Source of the DNA: Arthrobacter_E sp044748305
GTDB taxonomy: Bacteria; Actinomycetota; Actinomycetes; Actinomycetales; Micrococcaceae
Direction of reading: 5' to 3'
DNA length: 64,000 bases
Assembly (NCBI RefSeq): GCF_044748305.1
Contig: NZ_JBIVFT010000003.1
Span: forward strand, 62,001-126,000
Position numbers and translations under genes: made by a program
Notes under the pieces: model-generated
What the model was told of the DNA's origin: nothing
The model's database searches: none
Seen by the model: the letters and a program-made list of their open reading frames with translations, nothing else
Shown here: positions 32,365-41,024 of the stretch, one piece after another
How positions within the stretch are numbered: position 1 is the first letter of the stretch
How the letters are laid out: each line of letters starts with the position of its first letter

Positions 32365-33360
32365 TCAGAGCCCTGGGAGGACGAGGGTTTTCCGGCCCTG
32401 TCCTGAAGCGAACAAGGCCATGGCCTCCGGTGCGCGCTCCAGGGGGAAGCGGTGGCTGATGAAGACCTCCGGAGGGATGATCCCGGTGGCGAAGAGATCC
32501 GCGGCCCGCTCGAAGCTGTTCAGAACGGCCATGGATCCCAGGATGCGGATCTCCTCGTGGTAGACCCGGAAGGGATCGAACTCGACACGAACGCCTTCCG
32601 GCGGCACCCCGAACTGGAGGTACGTGCCGCCCCGGGCCACCCGGCCGAGAGCGTCCACGATGGCTTTCGGGCTGCCCGTGGCATCGATGACCACGTCCCA
32701 GCCCTGCGGCCTGTCGAACTCATCGGCGCCCGCCGCGACGCCGGTGGCGCCCAGGAGGCCGACAGTGGCGAGACGCTCCGGATTGAGGTCCACCAGGCGT
32801 ACGCTCGCAGCACCGGCCCGTTTGGCCACCTGCAGCAGCATCAGCCCCATGGTCCCGGCACCGTAGATGAGCACGTGGGAGGCCACCTTCAGGCTCAGCA
32901 CGTCGAAGGCGTGGATCACGCAGGACAGCGGCTCGATCAGGGCGGCGTCCTCCAGGGCCACGTGCTCCGGAAGCTTCACGGCCAGCCTCGCGGGGACCCG
33001 CAGGTATTCGGCCATGGCTCCGGCCTCGCTGACGCCCAAGGCGCGGAGCTCATCGCACAGATTGCCCCGGCCCGCCCGGCAGGACGGGCACGCACGGCAC
33101 GGCATATTGGGGTCCGCCGTCACCCGGTCCCCCACCTTGAACCCGGTGGCCCCGGCGCCGACAGCCACCACTTCCCCGGCGAACTCGTGCCCGGGGATCA
33201 GCGGCAGGGACTTCGCATAGCCACCGCCCAGGATGTGCAGGTCCGTGCCGCAGATCCCGGCCGAGGCGACCTTGAGGACCAGATCGCCGGGCCCAGGAGT
33301 GGGGTCGGGGACGTCCAGAACCTCCACCGTCCCGGGTTCGGTGATGAGTGCCGCCCTCAT
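32365..33360 (-). CDS. Zinc-dependent medium-chain (polyol) dehydrogenase
   Basis: 331 residues from the ATG at 33360. The catalytic zinc site is GICGTDLHILGG with GHEFAGEVVAVG; the structural zinc cysteines are CRACPSCRAGRGNLC; the Rossmann loop is VLIYGAGTMGLMLLQVAKRAGA with VDLNPERL favouring NAD(H). It resembles sorbitol, xylitol and threonine dehydrogenases. Its start overlaps the permease gene by 4 bp, linking it to sugar uptake. Probable reaction is polyol to ketose. Confidence 0.9.
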   Translation of the reverse strand: MRAALITEPGTVEVLDVPDPTPGPGDLVLKVASAGICGTDLHILGGGYAKSLPLIPGHEFAGEVVAVGAGATGFKVGDRVTADPNMPCRACPSCRAGRGNLCDELRALGVSEAGAMAEYLRVPARLAVKLPEHVALEDAALIEPLSCVIHAFDVLSLKVASHVLIYGAGTMGLMLLQVAKRAGAASVRLVDLNPERLATVGLLGATGVAAGADEFDRPQGWDVVIDATGSPKAIVDALGRVARGGTYLQFGVPPEGVRVEFDPFRVYHEEIRILGSMAVLNSFERAADLFATGIIPPEVFISHRFPLERAPEAMALFASGQGRKTLVLPGL

Positions 33361-34265
33361 TTCACGGCCCCGAGCGAGAGGCCCTGGACCAGCTTGTCCT
33401 GAGCGGCGAAGCCTGCGATCAGCACCGGCAATGAGATCACGACGGCGGCCGCGCACACCTGGGAGAGGAACAGGCCCTGGCTGGTGACGAACCCGGTGAG
33501 GAAGACCGGGCTGGTGCCCGCCCTCACCCCCGTGAGAACGCGGGCCAGCAGGAGTTCGTTCCAGGAGAAGATGAAACAGATCAGGCTCGTGGCCGCAATC
33601 CCGGGCATCGCCACCGGCGCCACCACCTTGCGCAGCACCATGACCAGATTGGCGCCGTCGAGCTGCGCCGCTTCCAGCATCTCCACCGGTACCTCCGCGA
33701 GGAAGGAACGCATCATCCACACCGCGATGGGCAGGTTCATGGAGGTGTACATGAAGATCAGGAACCAGACGTTGTCCAGCATCCCGGTGCTCTTGGCGAA
33801 GATGTACAGCGGCAGCACGGCCGCCACCACGGGCATCATCTTGGTGGAAAGGAAGAAGAACAGGACGTCGGTCCACTTCTTCACCGGTTTGATGGCCAGG
33901 GCGTAAGCCGCCGGAATCGCCAGGAGCAGGACGAGGACCGTGGAGAACACGCTCGCCATGGCGGAGTTGATCAGCGGGGGCCACGGGTTCACGCCGGAGC
34001 CGGAACCGAAGAACTGGCTGAAGGAATCGAGGGTCAACGGCGCGAGGACCGACGGCGGGTTCGTGGCGGCGTCCTGTTCGCTGTGGAACGCGGTCAGGAT
34101 CATCCAGAGCACGGGCAAGGCGAGGAACAAGGCCAGAACCCACGCCACGATGCCGGCGGCGGTGTTGTTGCGGGTGGGGTCCAGGCGCGACTTACGACGA
34201 CGGCGGGCCGGCACGGTGTGCGCGGTGCCGGCGGGTGCGGCGCTGCTTGGTGCGGTGCTGCTCAT
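33357..34265 (-). CDS. CUT1 sugar ABC transporter permease (MalG type)
   Basis: 302 residues with a basic N-terminal tail and six membrane helices. The EAA loop reads VEMLEAAQLDGANLVMVLRKVVAPVAMPG. It pairs with the MalF-type permease, whose gene it overlaps by 4 bp, to form the membrane channel. Confidence 0.94.
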   Translation of the reverse strand: MSSTAPSSAAPAGTAHTVPARRRRKSRLDPTRNNTAAGIVAWVLALFLALPVLWMILTAFHSEQDAATNPPSVLAPLTLDSFSQFFGSGSGVNPWPPLINSAMASVFSTVLVLLLAIPAAYALAIKPVKKWTDVLFFFLSTKMMPVVAAVLPLYIFAKSTGMLDNVWFLIFMYTSMNLPIAVWMMRSFLAEVPVEMLEAAQLDGANLVMVLRKVVAPVAMPGIAATSLICFIFSWNELLLARVLTGVRAGTSPVFLTGFVTSQGLFLSQVCAAAVVISLPVLIAGFAAQDKLVQGLSLGAVK

Positions 34266-35227
34266 CGGGCTGCCTCCTTCTTGAAGAGCGTGAACACGGA
34301 ACGCAAGGCGAAGGTCGCCACGATGATGCTGCCGATCACGACGATGACGCCCGCGGCCGAGGCGGTCCCGTACTCATTGGCGAAATAGAAGGTCTGATAG
34401 ACGGCGTACGGCAGGTTCGCGGTGCCGAGACCTCCGGAGGTGAGCGTGAACACGGCGTCGAAGTTCTGGACGATGTAGATGGCGCCGAGGAGGCCGCCGA
34501 GCTCCAGGTACTGACGCAGATGGGGCAGGGTGATGTAGCGGAAGACCTGCCAGCCGGTGGCTCCATCCATCTGGGCGGCTTCCATCACGTCGGCCGGGCG
34601 GGACTGCAGACCGGCGAGCAGGATGAGCATCATGAAAGGCGTCCACTGCCAGACCAGGGACATGATGACGGCCAGCAGCGGGTGGGTGGTGAGCAGATCC
34701 AGCTGGGGCGGATCTGGGTTGCCGGTGAGCTGTCCGATCCAGGTCAGCACACCGTTGATGAGGCCGTAACCCGGGTTGAGGATGGCGTGCTTCCACACCA
34801 GGGCCGCGGCGACGGGAACCACCAGGAAGGGTGCGATCAGCAGCGTCCTGGCCAGCCCCCGGCCCAGGAACTTCTGATTCAGCAGCAAGGCCAGGCACAG
34901 GCCGATCACGAGGCAGGCCAGCACGACCGACACCGTCAGAACGATGGTGACCAGGATGGCCTGCCGGAAGTCGCCGTCGCTGAGGACCTCCACGTAGTTC
35001 TTCAGCCCGGCGAACCCGACTTCGCCGGGCTTGAGGGCGTTCCAGTTCATGAAGGAGATCACGATCGTCACGACGAACGGGATCTGGGTGGTGAGGATGA
35101 CGAAGATGAGGGCCGGAAGGAGCGGCGCGCGGCGGGCCCAGGCGGCTGCCCGGTCTCGCGCGGTCGGCTTGGGCGACGGCGCCCGTCCGAGGCGGCGCCC
35201 GGTCACCGGCATGGCGGTGGTGGTCAT
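34262..35227 (-). CDS. CUT1 sugar ABC transporter permease (MalF type)
   Basis: 321 residues, six membrane helices. EAA loop: ADVMEAAQMDGATGWQVFRYITLPHL. It precedes the MalG-type gene with an ATGA overlap and follows the binding-protein gene after a hairpin. No ATPase gene is present, so a shared MsmK/UgpC-type ATPase elsewhere is expected. Confidence 0.94.
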   Translation of the reverse strand: MTTTAMPVTGRRLGRAPSPKPTARDRAAAWARRAPLLPALIFVILTTQIPFVVTIVISFMNWNALKPGEVGFAGLKNYVEVLSDGDFRQAILVTIVLTVSVVLACLVIGLCLALLLNQKFLGRGLARTLLIAPFLVVPVAAALVWKHAILNPGYGLINGVLTWIGQLTGNPDPPQLDLLTTHPLLAVIMSLVWQWTPFMMLILLAGLQSRPADVMEAAQMDGATGWQVFRYITLPHLRQYLELGGLLGAIYIVQNFDAVFTLTSGGLGTANLPYAVYQTFYFANEYGTASAAGVIVVIGSIIVATFALRSVFTLFKKEAAR

Positions 35228-35243
35228 GATGGTCTCCTGGGGT

Positions 35244-35278
35244 GCGGGGTACCCGGCCTGTCAGGACGGGTACCCCGC
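35244..35278 (-). terminator. Intra-operon hairpin after the sugar-binding-protein gene
   Basis: GCGGGGTACCCG (35244-35255) pairs perfectly with CGGGTACCCCGC (35267-35278). It lies in the 67-bp gap between binding protein and permease genes. A stem here would protect or partly end the message so the binding protein is made in excess, as known for malE-malF. Confidence 0.75.
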
Positions 35279-35294
35279 GAGTGGGTTGGGAGCG

Positions 35295-36656
35295 TTACTT
35301 CTTGTACTTCTGGGCGACCTTCTCGGCCGCCTGCTGGCCCTTGTCCAGCGCTTCGTCAACGGTGGTCTGACCCGCGATCGCTGAGCTGACACCCTGCGAG
35401 ACGGTGGTGCCGAGATCCGCGAACTCGGGGATGCCGACGAACTGGATACCCACGGTGGGCCGAGGCTGCACTCCCGGGTTCTTCGGGTCGGCGTTCAAGA
35501 TGGCTTCCTTCTCCGCGGCGAAGAACGGGGCCGCCTTCTGGAACTCGGGGTTCTCGTAGGTGGAGCTGCGCTTGCCGGACGGCACCTTGGCCCAGCCGAG
35601 CTGCTTGGCCACCAGTTCCTCGTACTTCTTGGAGCTCGCCCAGGCGATGAACTTACCGGCGGCGTCCTGCTTCTTCGACGCCGCCTGCACGCCCCAGGAC
35701 CAGGTCCAGAGCCAGCCGGAGTGCTTGGTCTGCTTCACCGGGGCCTGGACGTACCCGATCTTGCCCTTCACCGGCGAGGAGCTTGCCTCCAGGGAGCCGC
35801 CGGCCGACGACGCGTCGTACCACATGGCCACTTTGCCCTGGACCATGTTGTTCAGGCATTCGGTGAAACCTGCCTGCGCGGCGCCCGCTTCTCCGTGGGC
35901 TTTGACCAGGTTCACATAAAAGTTCGTGGCGTCCTTGAAGCCCTGGCCATTGACCTGTGCGTTCCAGTCTTTGTCGAACCAGGTGCCGCCGAAGGTGTTC
36001 ACCACCGTGGTCAGCGGCGCGAACACCTGACCCCAGCCCGGCTGGCCGCGCAGGCAGATGCCCTTCATACCGGGCTGCGCGCCGTCGGCCTTCGCCGCAA
36101 GGTCCGCCACCTGATCCCAGGTGGGATTCGCCGGCACGGTCAGTCCCTTGGCCGCAAAGACGTCCTTGCGGTACATCAGCAGGGACGATTCCCCGTAGAA
36201 CGGTTCGCCGTACAGCTTGCCGTCCTTGCCGGTCAGGGACGTCGTGTAGGCGGGCAGGATGTCCTTCTGGTCGAAGGAGGCGTCCTTCGCCACCGTGTCA
36301 TCCAGGGGCGCCAGCCAGTGGTTGTCGGAGTAGAACGGGATCTCGTAGTTGGAGAGCGAAGCCACATCGTACTGACCTGCCTGGCTGGAGAACTCCTGGC
36401 TGATCTTGGCCCGGACGTCGTTCTCCGGCATCACCGTGAAGTTGACCTTGATACCGGTCTCCTTGGTGAAGTTGTCCGCAGTGAGCTTCTGCAGATCCAG
36501 CATCTGAGGGTTGTTGACCATGAGCACATTGATGCTGTTGGCATCCCCTCCGGCGTCCCCGCCGCCTGCGCCGGAGCAGGCGGACAGGGCCGTGGTGGCC
36601 AGGGCGAGTACGGCGAGCGACGCCGCGATGCGTCGATTCTTCGTGAGTGTGAGCAC
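35295..36656 (-). CDS. Sugar ABC transporter substrate-binding lipoprotein (CUT1)
   Basis: 453 residues from the GTG at 36656. Signal peptide with lipobox LSAC, then a family-1 solute-binding protein: INVLMVNNPQMLDLQKLTAD, FTKETGIKVNFTVMPENDVR, ISQEFSSQAGQYDVASLSNY and the mid-protein YGEPFYGESSLLMYRKDVF. It binds a sugar or polyol outside the cell. The in-frame TTG at 36689 would give a poor signal sequence. First structural gene of the operon, 77 bp after the DeoR gene. Confidence 0.92.
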   Translation of the reverse strand: MLTLTKNRRIAASLAVLALATTALSACSGAGGGDAGGDANSINVLMVNNPQMLDLQKLTADNFTKETGIKVNFTVMPENDVRAKISQEFSSQAGQYDVASLSNYEIPFYSDNHWLAPLDDTVAKDASFDQKDILPAYTTSLTGKDGKLYGEPFYGESSLLMYRKDVFAAKGLTVPANPTWDQVADLAAKADGAQPGMKGICLRGQPGWGQVFAPLTTVVNTFGGTWFDKDWNAQVNGQGFKDATNFYVNLVKAHGEAGAAQAGFTECLNNMVQGKVAMWYDASSAGGSLEASSSPVKGKIGYVQAPVKQTKHSGWLWTWSWGVQAASKKQDAAGKFIAWASSKKYEELVAKQLGWAKVPSGKRSSTYENPEFQKAAPFFAAEKEAILNADPKNPGVQPRPTVGIQFVGIPEFADLGTTVSQGVSSAIAGQTTVDEALDKGQQAAEKVAQKYKK

Positions 36657-36733
36657 GTGATTTTCTTTCTTCCGGGCCGTTTCAGGCAAGGGTGTAGTGA
36701 GGCGAGGGGTCGTGAGGGTGCCGAGCCGACGGG

Positions 36734-37495
36734 TCAGACCTGGGTGATCTGGACTCCGAGCCGGCGGAAAGGCTGAAGGTGGGACTCCGGCACGGTCTTC
36801 TCGGTGATCACCGCGTCGAGGTCATGAAGATCTGCGAACTTGATGCTGGAATCCACCCCGAATTTGGATTCGTCGGCGAGCAGAAGGGTCCGGCGGCTTG
36901 ACCGCACCGCCGATGACTTGACCGCGGCGACCGACGAGTCCGGACAGGTGAGCCCGTGTTTGCCGGTGGCGCCGTTGGTGCCCACCACGGCCAGGTCGAG
37001 GACCAGACGCCCGAGCATGTCCGTGGCCCAGTGATCCACCGCGCCGAGCGTGTTCGGGCGGACTCTTCCGCCGAGGATGATGACATCGAGGTTGGGGCGG
37101 GTCGCCAGCTGACTCGCCACGGGAAGGGAACTGGTCACCACCAGCATCGGCCGGTTGGGCCGGAGCTGAGCAGCGTAGGCGGCGGCAGTGGAGCCCTCGT
37201 CGATGAAGACTGATTCCACCTCGTCGGTGTGTTCGAGTGCCGCCTGAGCGATTCTGGCCTTGGCCTCCGGGTGCGAGGACCCCCTTGCCAGAAGGGTGCT
37301 TTCAAAACCGAGCTTCTCGACGGGGATGGCCCCACCGTGCACCCGGCGGATGAGCCCCCGTTTCTCCAGGACGTTGAGATCCCGTCGGACTGTCTCAACG
37401 GCCACACCCAGCTGTCCCGCGATCTCCGGGACTTCGAGCCGGCCCTCGGCACGGGCCGTCTCGATGATCCATCGATGACGTTCCACTGGATACAT
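36734..37495 (-). CDS. DeoR/GlpR-family regulator of the sugar ABC operon
   Basis: 253 residues from the ATG at 37495. DeoR winged helix (YPVERHRWIIETARAEGRLEVPEIAGQLGVAVETVRRDL) with RVHGGAIP, then the effector domain (VFIDEGSTAAAYAAQL, ILGGRVRPNTLGAVDHWA, VVGTNGATGKHGLTCPD). It lies just upstream of, and in line with, the binding-protein gene, so it likely represses this operon and itself until a sugar phosphate binds. Confidence 0.92.
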   Translation of the reverse strand: MYPVERHRWIIETARAEGRLEVPEIAGQLGVAVETVRRDLNVLEKRGLIRRVHGGAIPVEKLGFESTLLARGSSHPEAKARIAQAALEHTDEVESVFIDEGSTAAAYAAQLRPNRPMLVVTSSLPVASQLATRPNLDVIILGGRVRPNTLGAVDHWATDMLGRLVLDLAVVGTNGATGKHGLTCPDSSVAAVKSSAVRSSRRTLLLADESKFGVDSSIKFADLHDLDAVITEKTVPESHLQPFRRLGVQITQV

Positions 37496-37626
37496 GACTG
37501 CCCGTCTCTTAGAGTTTCCGCCCGAAGCTGACTGCTTGACTGGGATCGATTGTGGCATCCGCCACACCCATCGCGATACGCCCAGGTGAAACGGGCATCG
37601 CCCGGACGGTCTTCGGGCGAATACGG

Positions 37627-37646
37627 TCATTCGGCCATCCGAATGA
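37627..37646. promoter_or_regulatory. Candidate DeoR operator
   Basis: TCATTCGGCCATCCGAATGA is a perfect 8-4-8 inverted repeat 132 bp upstream of the DeoR start at 37495, in the promoter region of the sugar operon. Confidence 0.5.
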
Positions 37647-37801
37647 ACCGGTCGATGACCGACGGTCCGGTCCGTTCGTCCAGCTGTTCATGCTTCGCTG
37701 CTCCTGTCGAGAGGATGTGAGGACAGCACGATTATGAGCAGGAGACGAACCGCTGACGGCGCCCGTTTGGGCTAGGAATCATGACCACTTCGTGACCGAT
37801 T

Positions 37802-37827
37802 GACGACGGCGGCCACCCGCCGTCGTC
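37802..37827 (-). terminator. Terminator of the second DeoR gene
   Basis: GACGACGGCGG (37802-37812) pairs with CCGCCGTCGTC (37817-37827) around CCAC, immediately after the stop codon of the gene at 37829. Confidence 0.8.
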
Positions 37828-37828
37828 G

Positions 37829-38590
37829 TCAGACCCGATGAACGCGGGGGCCGAGCGCCTCATATCGCTGGGCTTCATGGGCCGAGAAGGCCCCGTCGGT
37901 GACGATGGCCTCGAAATCCGGAACCGTGGCGAACCGGCAGAAACTGGTGACCCCGAACTTCGTGTGCGTGCCCACCAGGATCCGGCGACGGGACTGCCGG
38001 ACGGCTTCCTGCTTGACCGCCGCAACGGCAGGGTCCGGCGTCGTCAGGCCGTGCTCCCGGGAGATGCCGTTGGCACCCAGGAATGCGACGTCGATCTGAA
38101 GCTCACCGAGCATCCGGAGCGCCCAATGATCCACCGTGGCGAGCGTGCGTCCTCGCATCCGGCCGCCTAGCAGCAGAACGGTCACTCCTGGGCTGCGGGA
38201 GAGCGCCTGGGCCGCCGGAAGCGACGCCGTGACGACCGTCAGGCGAGCCTCGGACGCGAGTTCCTCCGCGATCAGCCGCGGGGTGAACCCTTCGTCGAGA
38301 AAGACGGTTTCCGCACCCTGGAGCATCGCGGCAGCCGCTGACGCGATCCGTCGTTTCTCCCCGACGTGGGCGGTGGCCCGGTACCCGGCGTCGGACTCGA
38401 AGCCCGCGGTCTCCACCGCCACGGCGCCGCCGTGCACACGCCGCAGGACACCGCGGTCGACCAGTACGCGCAGATCCCGGCGGATCGTCTCCGCCGCAGC
38501 TCCGAGGCCCTGGCCCAGGGAGACCACGTCCACCTGCCCTTGTGCCCGGGCCAGATCCAGAATCCTCGACTGCCGTTCCTGCGCATCCAT
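37829..38590 (-). CDS. Second DeoR/GlpR-family regulator
   Basis: 253 residues, same length and plan as the neighbour: ERQSRILDLARAQGQVDVVSLGQGLGAAAETIRRDL, RVHGGAVAVE, VFLDEGFTPRLIAEEL, LLGGRMRGRTLATVDHWALRML. The two look like paralogues of one another. Its own terminator and promoter make it a separate unit. Possible targets are the pfkB/aldolase or the xylB/mannitol dehydrogenase genes, since no other regulator is near them. Confidence 0.92.
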   Translation of the reverse strand: MDAQERQSRILDLARAQGQVDVVSLGQGLGAAAETIRRDLRVLVDRGVLRRVHGGAVAVETAGFESDAGYRATAHVGEKRRIASAAAAMLQGAETVFLDEGFTPRLIAEELASEARLTVVTASLPAAQALSRSPGVTVLLLGGRMRGRTLATVDHWALRMLGELQIDVAFLGANGISREHGLTTPDPAVAAVKQEAVRQSRRRILVGTHTKFGVTSFCRFATVPDFEAIVTDGAFSAHEAQRYEALGPRVHRV

Positions 38591-38634
38591 CCGACCATTG
38601 TGCCGCCCGATCGGTCACAGCGGGAGGCCCTCCC

Positions 38635-38705
38635 TTCCCAAGGCGGGGTCACTTAGGGCCCAATCCGGTGCCTGAATTGGGCCCTAAGTGACCCCGCCTT
38701 GGGAA
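38635..38705. terminator. Long perfect hairpin (class B), 30-bp stem
   Basis: Arms 38635-38664 and 38676-38705 are exact complements with an 11-nt loop. It contains GCGGGGTCACTTA as in the element at 4587. Here it lies upstream of two divergent genes (38590 and 38797), not after a gene, so it is not a simple terminator. Confidence 0.85.
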
Positions 38706-38796
38706 AACGGAAGGAGCCGGCGAACGGTTGCCTTCCCCGGGAGCGGCCCATAGGCTCGCCGAAGACACCTGTCCGAACGAACAGCGGAAGAACTCC

Positions 38797-39447
38797 ATGA
38801 CACAGGACGCGGCGGCACGGGACCCAGAGCCACAGGACGAGGCGCCACAAGACAGAAAGCACTGGACCGCCACCACGCACGACTGGACTGAAGACCTCGA
38901 CGTCGAGCATCTCCACACCATCCAGCGGGCGGCGGACGTGTACGGCCGAGGCGGCCGGCGGCACCAGATCCTCGAAATCGCCGCCTATGCGAACGACGAG
39001 GCCGAATCCCAAGGACGCCGCGGAATGCTCCTGGTACGCAGCTGGCCGAACGGATGGGTCTCGGTGGCCGACGACGGACGTGGCACGGACACCCGGACTG
39101 ACGGGAACGGGCAGGTCATCCGGAAGCCCGTCATGGCCACCAAGGACCTCCGTTTCTTCGACGACCAGGACCCGCCGCTGCTTCCCGACGGTCTGCCACG
39201 ACGCGGGATGTCGACCGTTGCGGCGTTCAGCTCGCTGTTGATCCACGAGAACCACCGGGCCGAGGGGTCCTGGGTGCAGCGCTATCGCCAGGGGATTCCC
39301 GAGGCCGAGCTGCGGGAGATGGCCGGACGCGAGACGAGCGGCACCACCGTGGCGTTCTTCTCCGAAGCGGGCGAGCCCTTCGATCTCACCGACGAGGATC
39401 TGGAGGCCTTCGCCTGGCTCACGATCCGGCATTCCCGGGAACCATGA
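38797..39447 (+). CDS. GHKL ATPase-domain protein (GyrB N-terminal-like)
   Basis: 216 residues. After a ~45-residue acidic/polar start, a gyrase-B-like ATP-binding fold is seen: LHTIQRAADVYGRGGRRHQI, EIAAYANDEAESQGRR (Bergerat N-box with Asn-Asp-Glu), VADDGRGTDTR (G1 box) and LPRRGMSTVAAFSSLL. No transducer or DNA-cutting domain follows, so it is a stand-alone nucleotide-binding module. It overlaps the next gene by 4 bp. Function unknown; might hydrolyse or sense ATP. GGAAG precedes the ATG. Confidence 0.75.
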   Translation: MTQDAAARDPEPQDEAPQDRKHWTATTHDWTEDLDVEHLHTIQRAADVYGRGGRRHQILEIAAYANDEAESQGRRGMLLVRSWPNGWVSVADDGRGTDTRTDGNGQVIRKPVMATKDLRFFDDQDPPLLPDGLPRRGMSTVAAFSSLLIHENHRAEGSWVQRYRQGIPEAELREMAGRETSGTTVAFFSEAGEPFDLTDEDLEAFAWLTIRHSREP

Positions 39448-40007
39448 GCGAGGGGGACCCGGCGGGTGGGGCCCATGTCCCGGGACAAGGTTCTCCCGGG
39501 ACGCTCGAGACGGCGCGGCTCATCTTGCGGCCGTGGCGCGTGACGGATGCCTTCGTCTCGCGTCGGCTGTGGACTGAGCGGGATCCACGTGTCCCCGCGC
39601 ACCGTCGCATCGACGCCGAAGGACACCCCACCGTGGAAGACCTCGAAGACTGGGTCCGTCGCTATGAGCACAGCCCGCACCCCGGGCTGCTGGTCGCGGA
39701 ATTGAGAAATTCCGGCCAGGTCATCGGATACTGCGGGCTGACCCCCACCGATCACGGGCTGCCGGAGGAACCCGAGCTCGCCTTCGAGTTCCTCCGCTCC
39801 GTCTGGCGTCAGGGTTTCGCCACGGAGGCCGCCACGGCGGTCCTCGAGTACGCGCGGGCCGAGGGGCACACGCGGTTCTGGGCCACGGTCTGGGACTGGA
39901 ACATCGCCTCACGCCGTGTGCTCGCGAAACTCGGCTTCGTCGAAACCGGTGACGTGGAGCCGCGCAGCGTCCACGGCCGGACGCTCCTCACCGTGGCGTC
40001 GTTCTGA
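39444..40007 (+). CDS. GNAT acetyltransferase (RimJ/RimL type)
   Basis: 187 residues. ETARLILRPWRVTDAFVSRRL is the typical RimJ-like beginning; the acetyl-CoA loop is in ELAFEFLRSVWRQGFATEAATAVLEYA, then WDWNIASRRVLAKLGFVETG. It transfers an acetyl group to a protein N-terminus or small amine. Translation is coupled to the GHKL protein by an ATGA overlap. Confidence 0.88.
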   Translation: MSEGDPAGGAHVPGQGSPGTLETARLILRPWRVTDAFVSRRLWTERDPRVPAHRRIDAEGHPTVEDLEDWVRRYEHSPHPGLLVAELRNSGQVIGYCGLTPTDHGLPEEPELAFEFLRSVWRQGFATEAATAVLEYARAEGHTRFWATVWDWNIASRRVLAKLGFVETGDVEPRSVHGRTLLTVASF

Positions 40008-40016
40008 GCCGGGGTT

Positions 40017-40994
40017 TCACGGCTGGGCAGGCTCGGAGAGCTCCAGCCCCGCTTCCGGCTCGGCGGTCACCGTGATCCGTTCGCGGAGGGCGGGGTCGAC
40101 GTCGAACAGCGTCGTCGCGTGTCCCACCGCGGAGGAGGCGTAGAGGATCGCCGAGGCCAGGCACTCGGCCGGCGCGGCTCCGCCGGCGCGCGCCGCCAGG
40201 AACCCTGCCAGCGAGGCGTCCCCGGCGCCGACCGTGTTCAGCACGCTCACTGCCGAGGCCTTCCCGTGCAGGGCACACTCCGCGTCCACGTACACCATGC
40301 CGTCAGCCCCCAGGCTCGCCAGGACGGCTCCCGCGCCGCGGCCCAGCAGCTCCCGCGCGGCGGACACGACATCGCCCACCGTGGCGAGCGGACGTCCGGT
40401 CTCCGCAGCGAGTTCGTGCACGTTCGGCTTCACCAGGCCGGGCCCCGCAGGCAATGCCCGCCTGAGCACCTCCCCTGAAGCGTCCACGACGACGGCCGCC
40501 CCCAGCTCCCGTCCGAGGCCCACGAGAGCGGGGTGGAACCATTCCGGGGTTCCGGGCGGAAGACTGCCGCACAGCGCCAGGGTGACGACACCGTCATGCC
40601 TCTCGAGGGCCCCGACGAGCGCGGAGCGGACCGCGTCCAGCAGGCGCTGCGCGAGCTCTTCGCCCAGCGGGGCTCCTTGTTCGTTGATCTTCGTTCCGGA
40701 ATGCCCGGGCACGCGCAAGGTGATGTTCGTGCGCACCTCGGCCCCGCTGGGCACGGCGAGCGCAGCGACTCCCATGGCCGCCAGTTGCTCCGCCATGAAG
40801 ACGCCGGTTCCCCCACCGGCGGGGAAGAGCGCCAAGGTCCGGACACCGTTGCGCTGCAAAGCCACGGAGACGTTGATCCCCTTGCCACTGGCCTCCCGGG
40901 TGCTGGAGCTGGCGACATTGACGGCGTCGAAGGCGAAGTCGTCGGTGGTGACGGTCCAGTCGACGGCCGGGTTCGGGGTGACGGTGAGGATCAT
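40017..40994 (-). CDS. PfkB-family sugar-phosphate kinase (1-phosphofructokinase/tagatose-6-phosphate kinase type)
   Basis: 325 residues. MILTVTPNPAVDWTV and SGKGINVSVALQRNG are the LacC/FruK start; catalytic base and anion hole are in LNTVGAGDASLAGFLAA. The product is a ketose bisphosphate. It is divergent from a class II aldolase with a shared operator, which fits a kinase-aldolase pair for tagatose or fructose phosphates. Confidence 0.88.
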   Translation of the reverse strand: MILTVTPNPAVDWTVTTDDFAFDAVNVASSSTREASGKGINVSVALQRNGVRTLALFPAGGGTGVFMAEQLAAMGVAALAVPSGAEVRTNITLRVPGHSGTKINEQGAPLGEELAQRLLDAVRSALVGALERHDGVVTLALCGSLPPGTPEWFHPALVGLGRELGAAVVVDASGEVLRRALPAGPGLVKPNVHELAAETGRPLATVGDVVSAARELLGRGAGAVLASLGADGMVYVDAECALHGKASAVSVLNTVGAGDASLAGFLAARAGGAAPAECLASAILYASSAVGHATTLFDVDPALRERITVTAEPEAGLELSEPAQP

Positions 40995-41024
40995 GGTGTT
41001 CCTTCGGCAAAGGGTTGTATTTGC

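Larger units (their letters stand above)
37496..37828. other. Control region between the two DeoR genes
   Basis: About 330 bp without a credible gene. It holds the dyads TGTGGC-ATCC-GCCACA (37551-37566) and TCATTCGG-CCAT-CCGAATGA (37627-37646), the latter a plausible DeoR operator, and a terminator next to the second DeoR gene. The minus-strand promoter for the DeoR/ABC operon must be here. Confidence 0.6.

Noticed and set aside
33361..34143. N-terminal extension of the zinc dehydrogenase frame to 592 codons
   Set aside because: The extra part is an out-of-frame reading of the MalG-type permease gene; the ATG at 33360 with the ATGA overlap is the true start.
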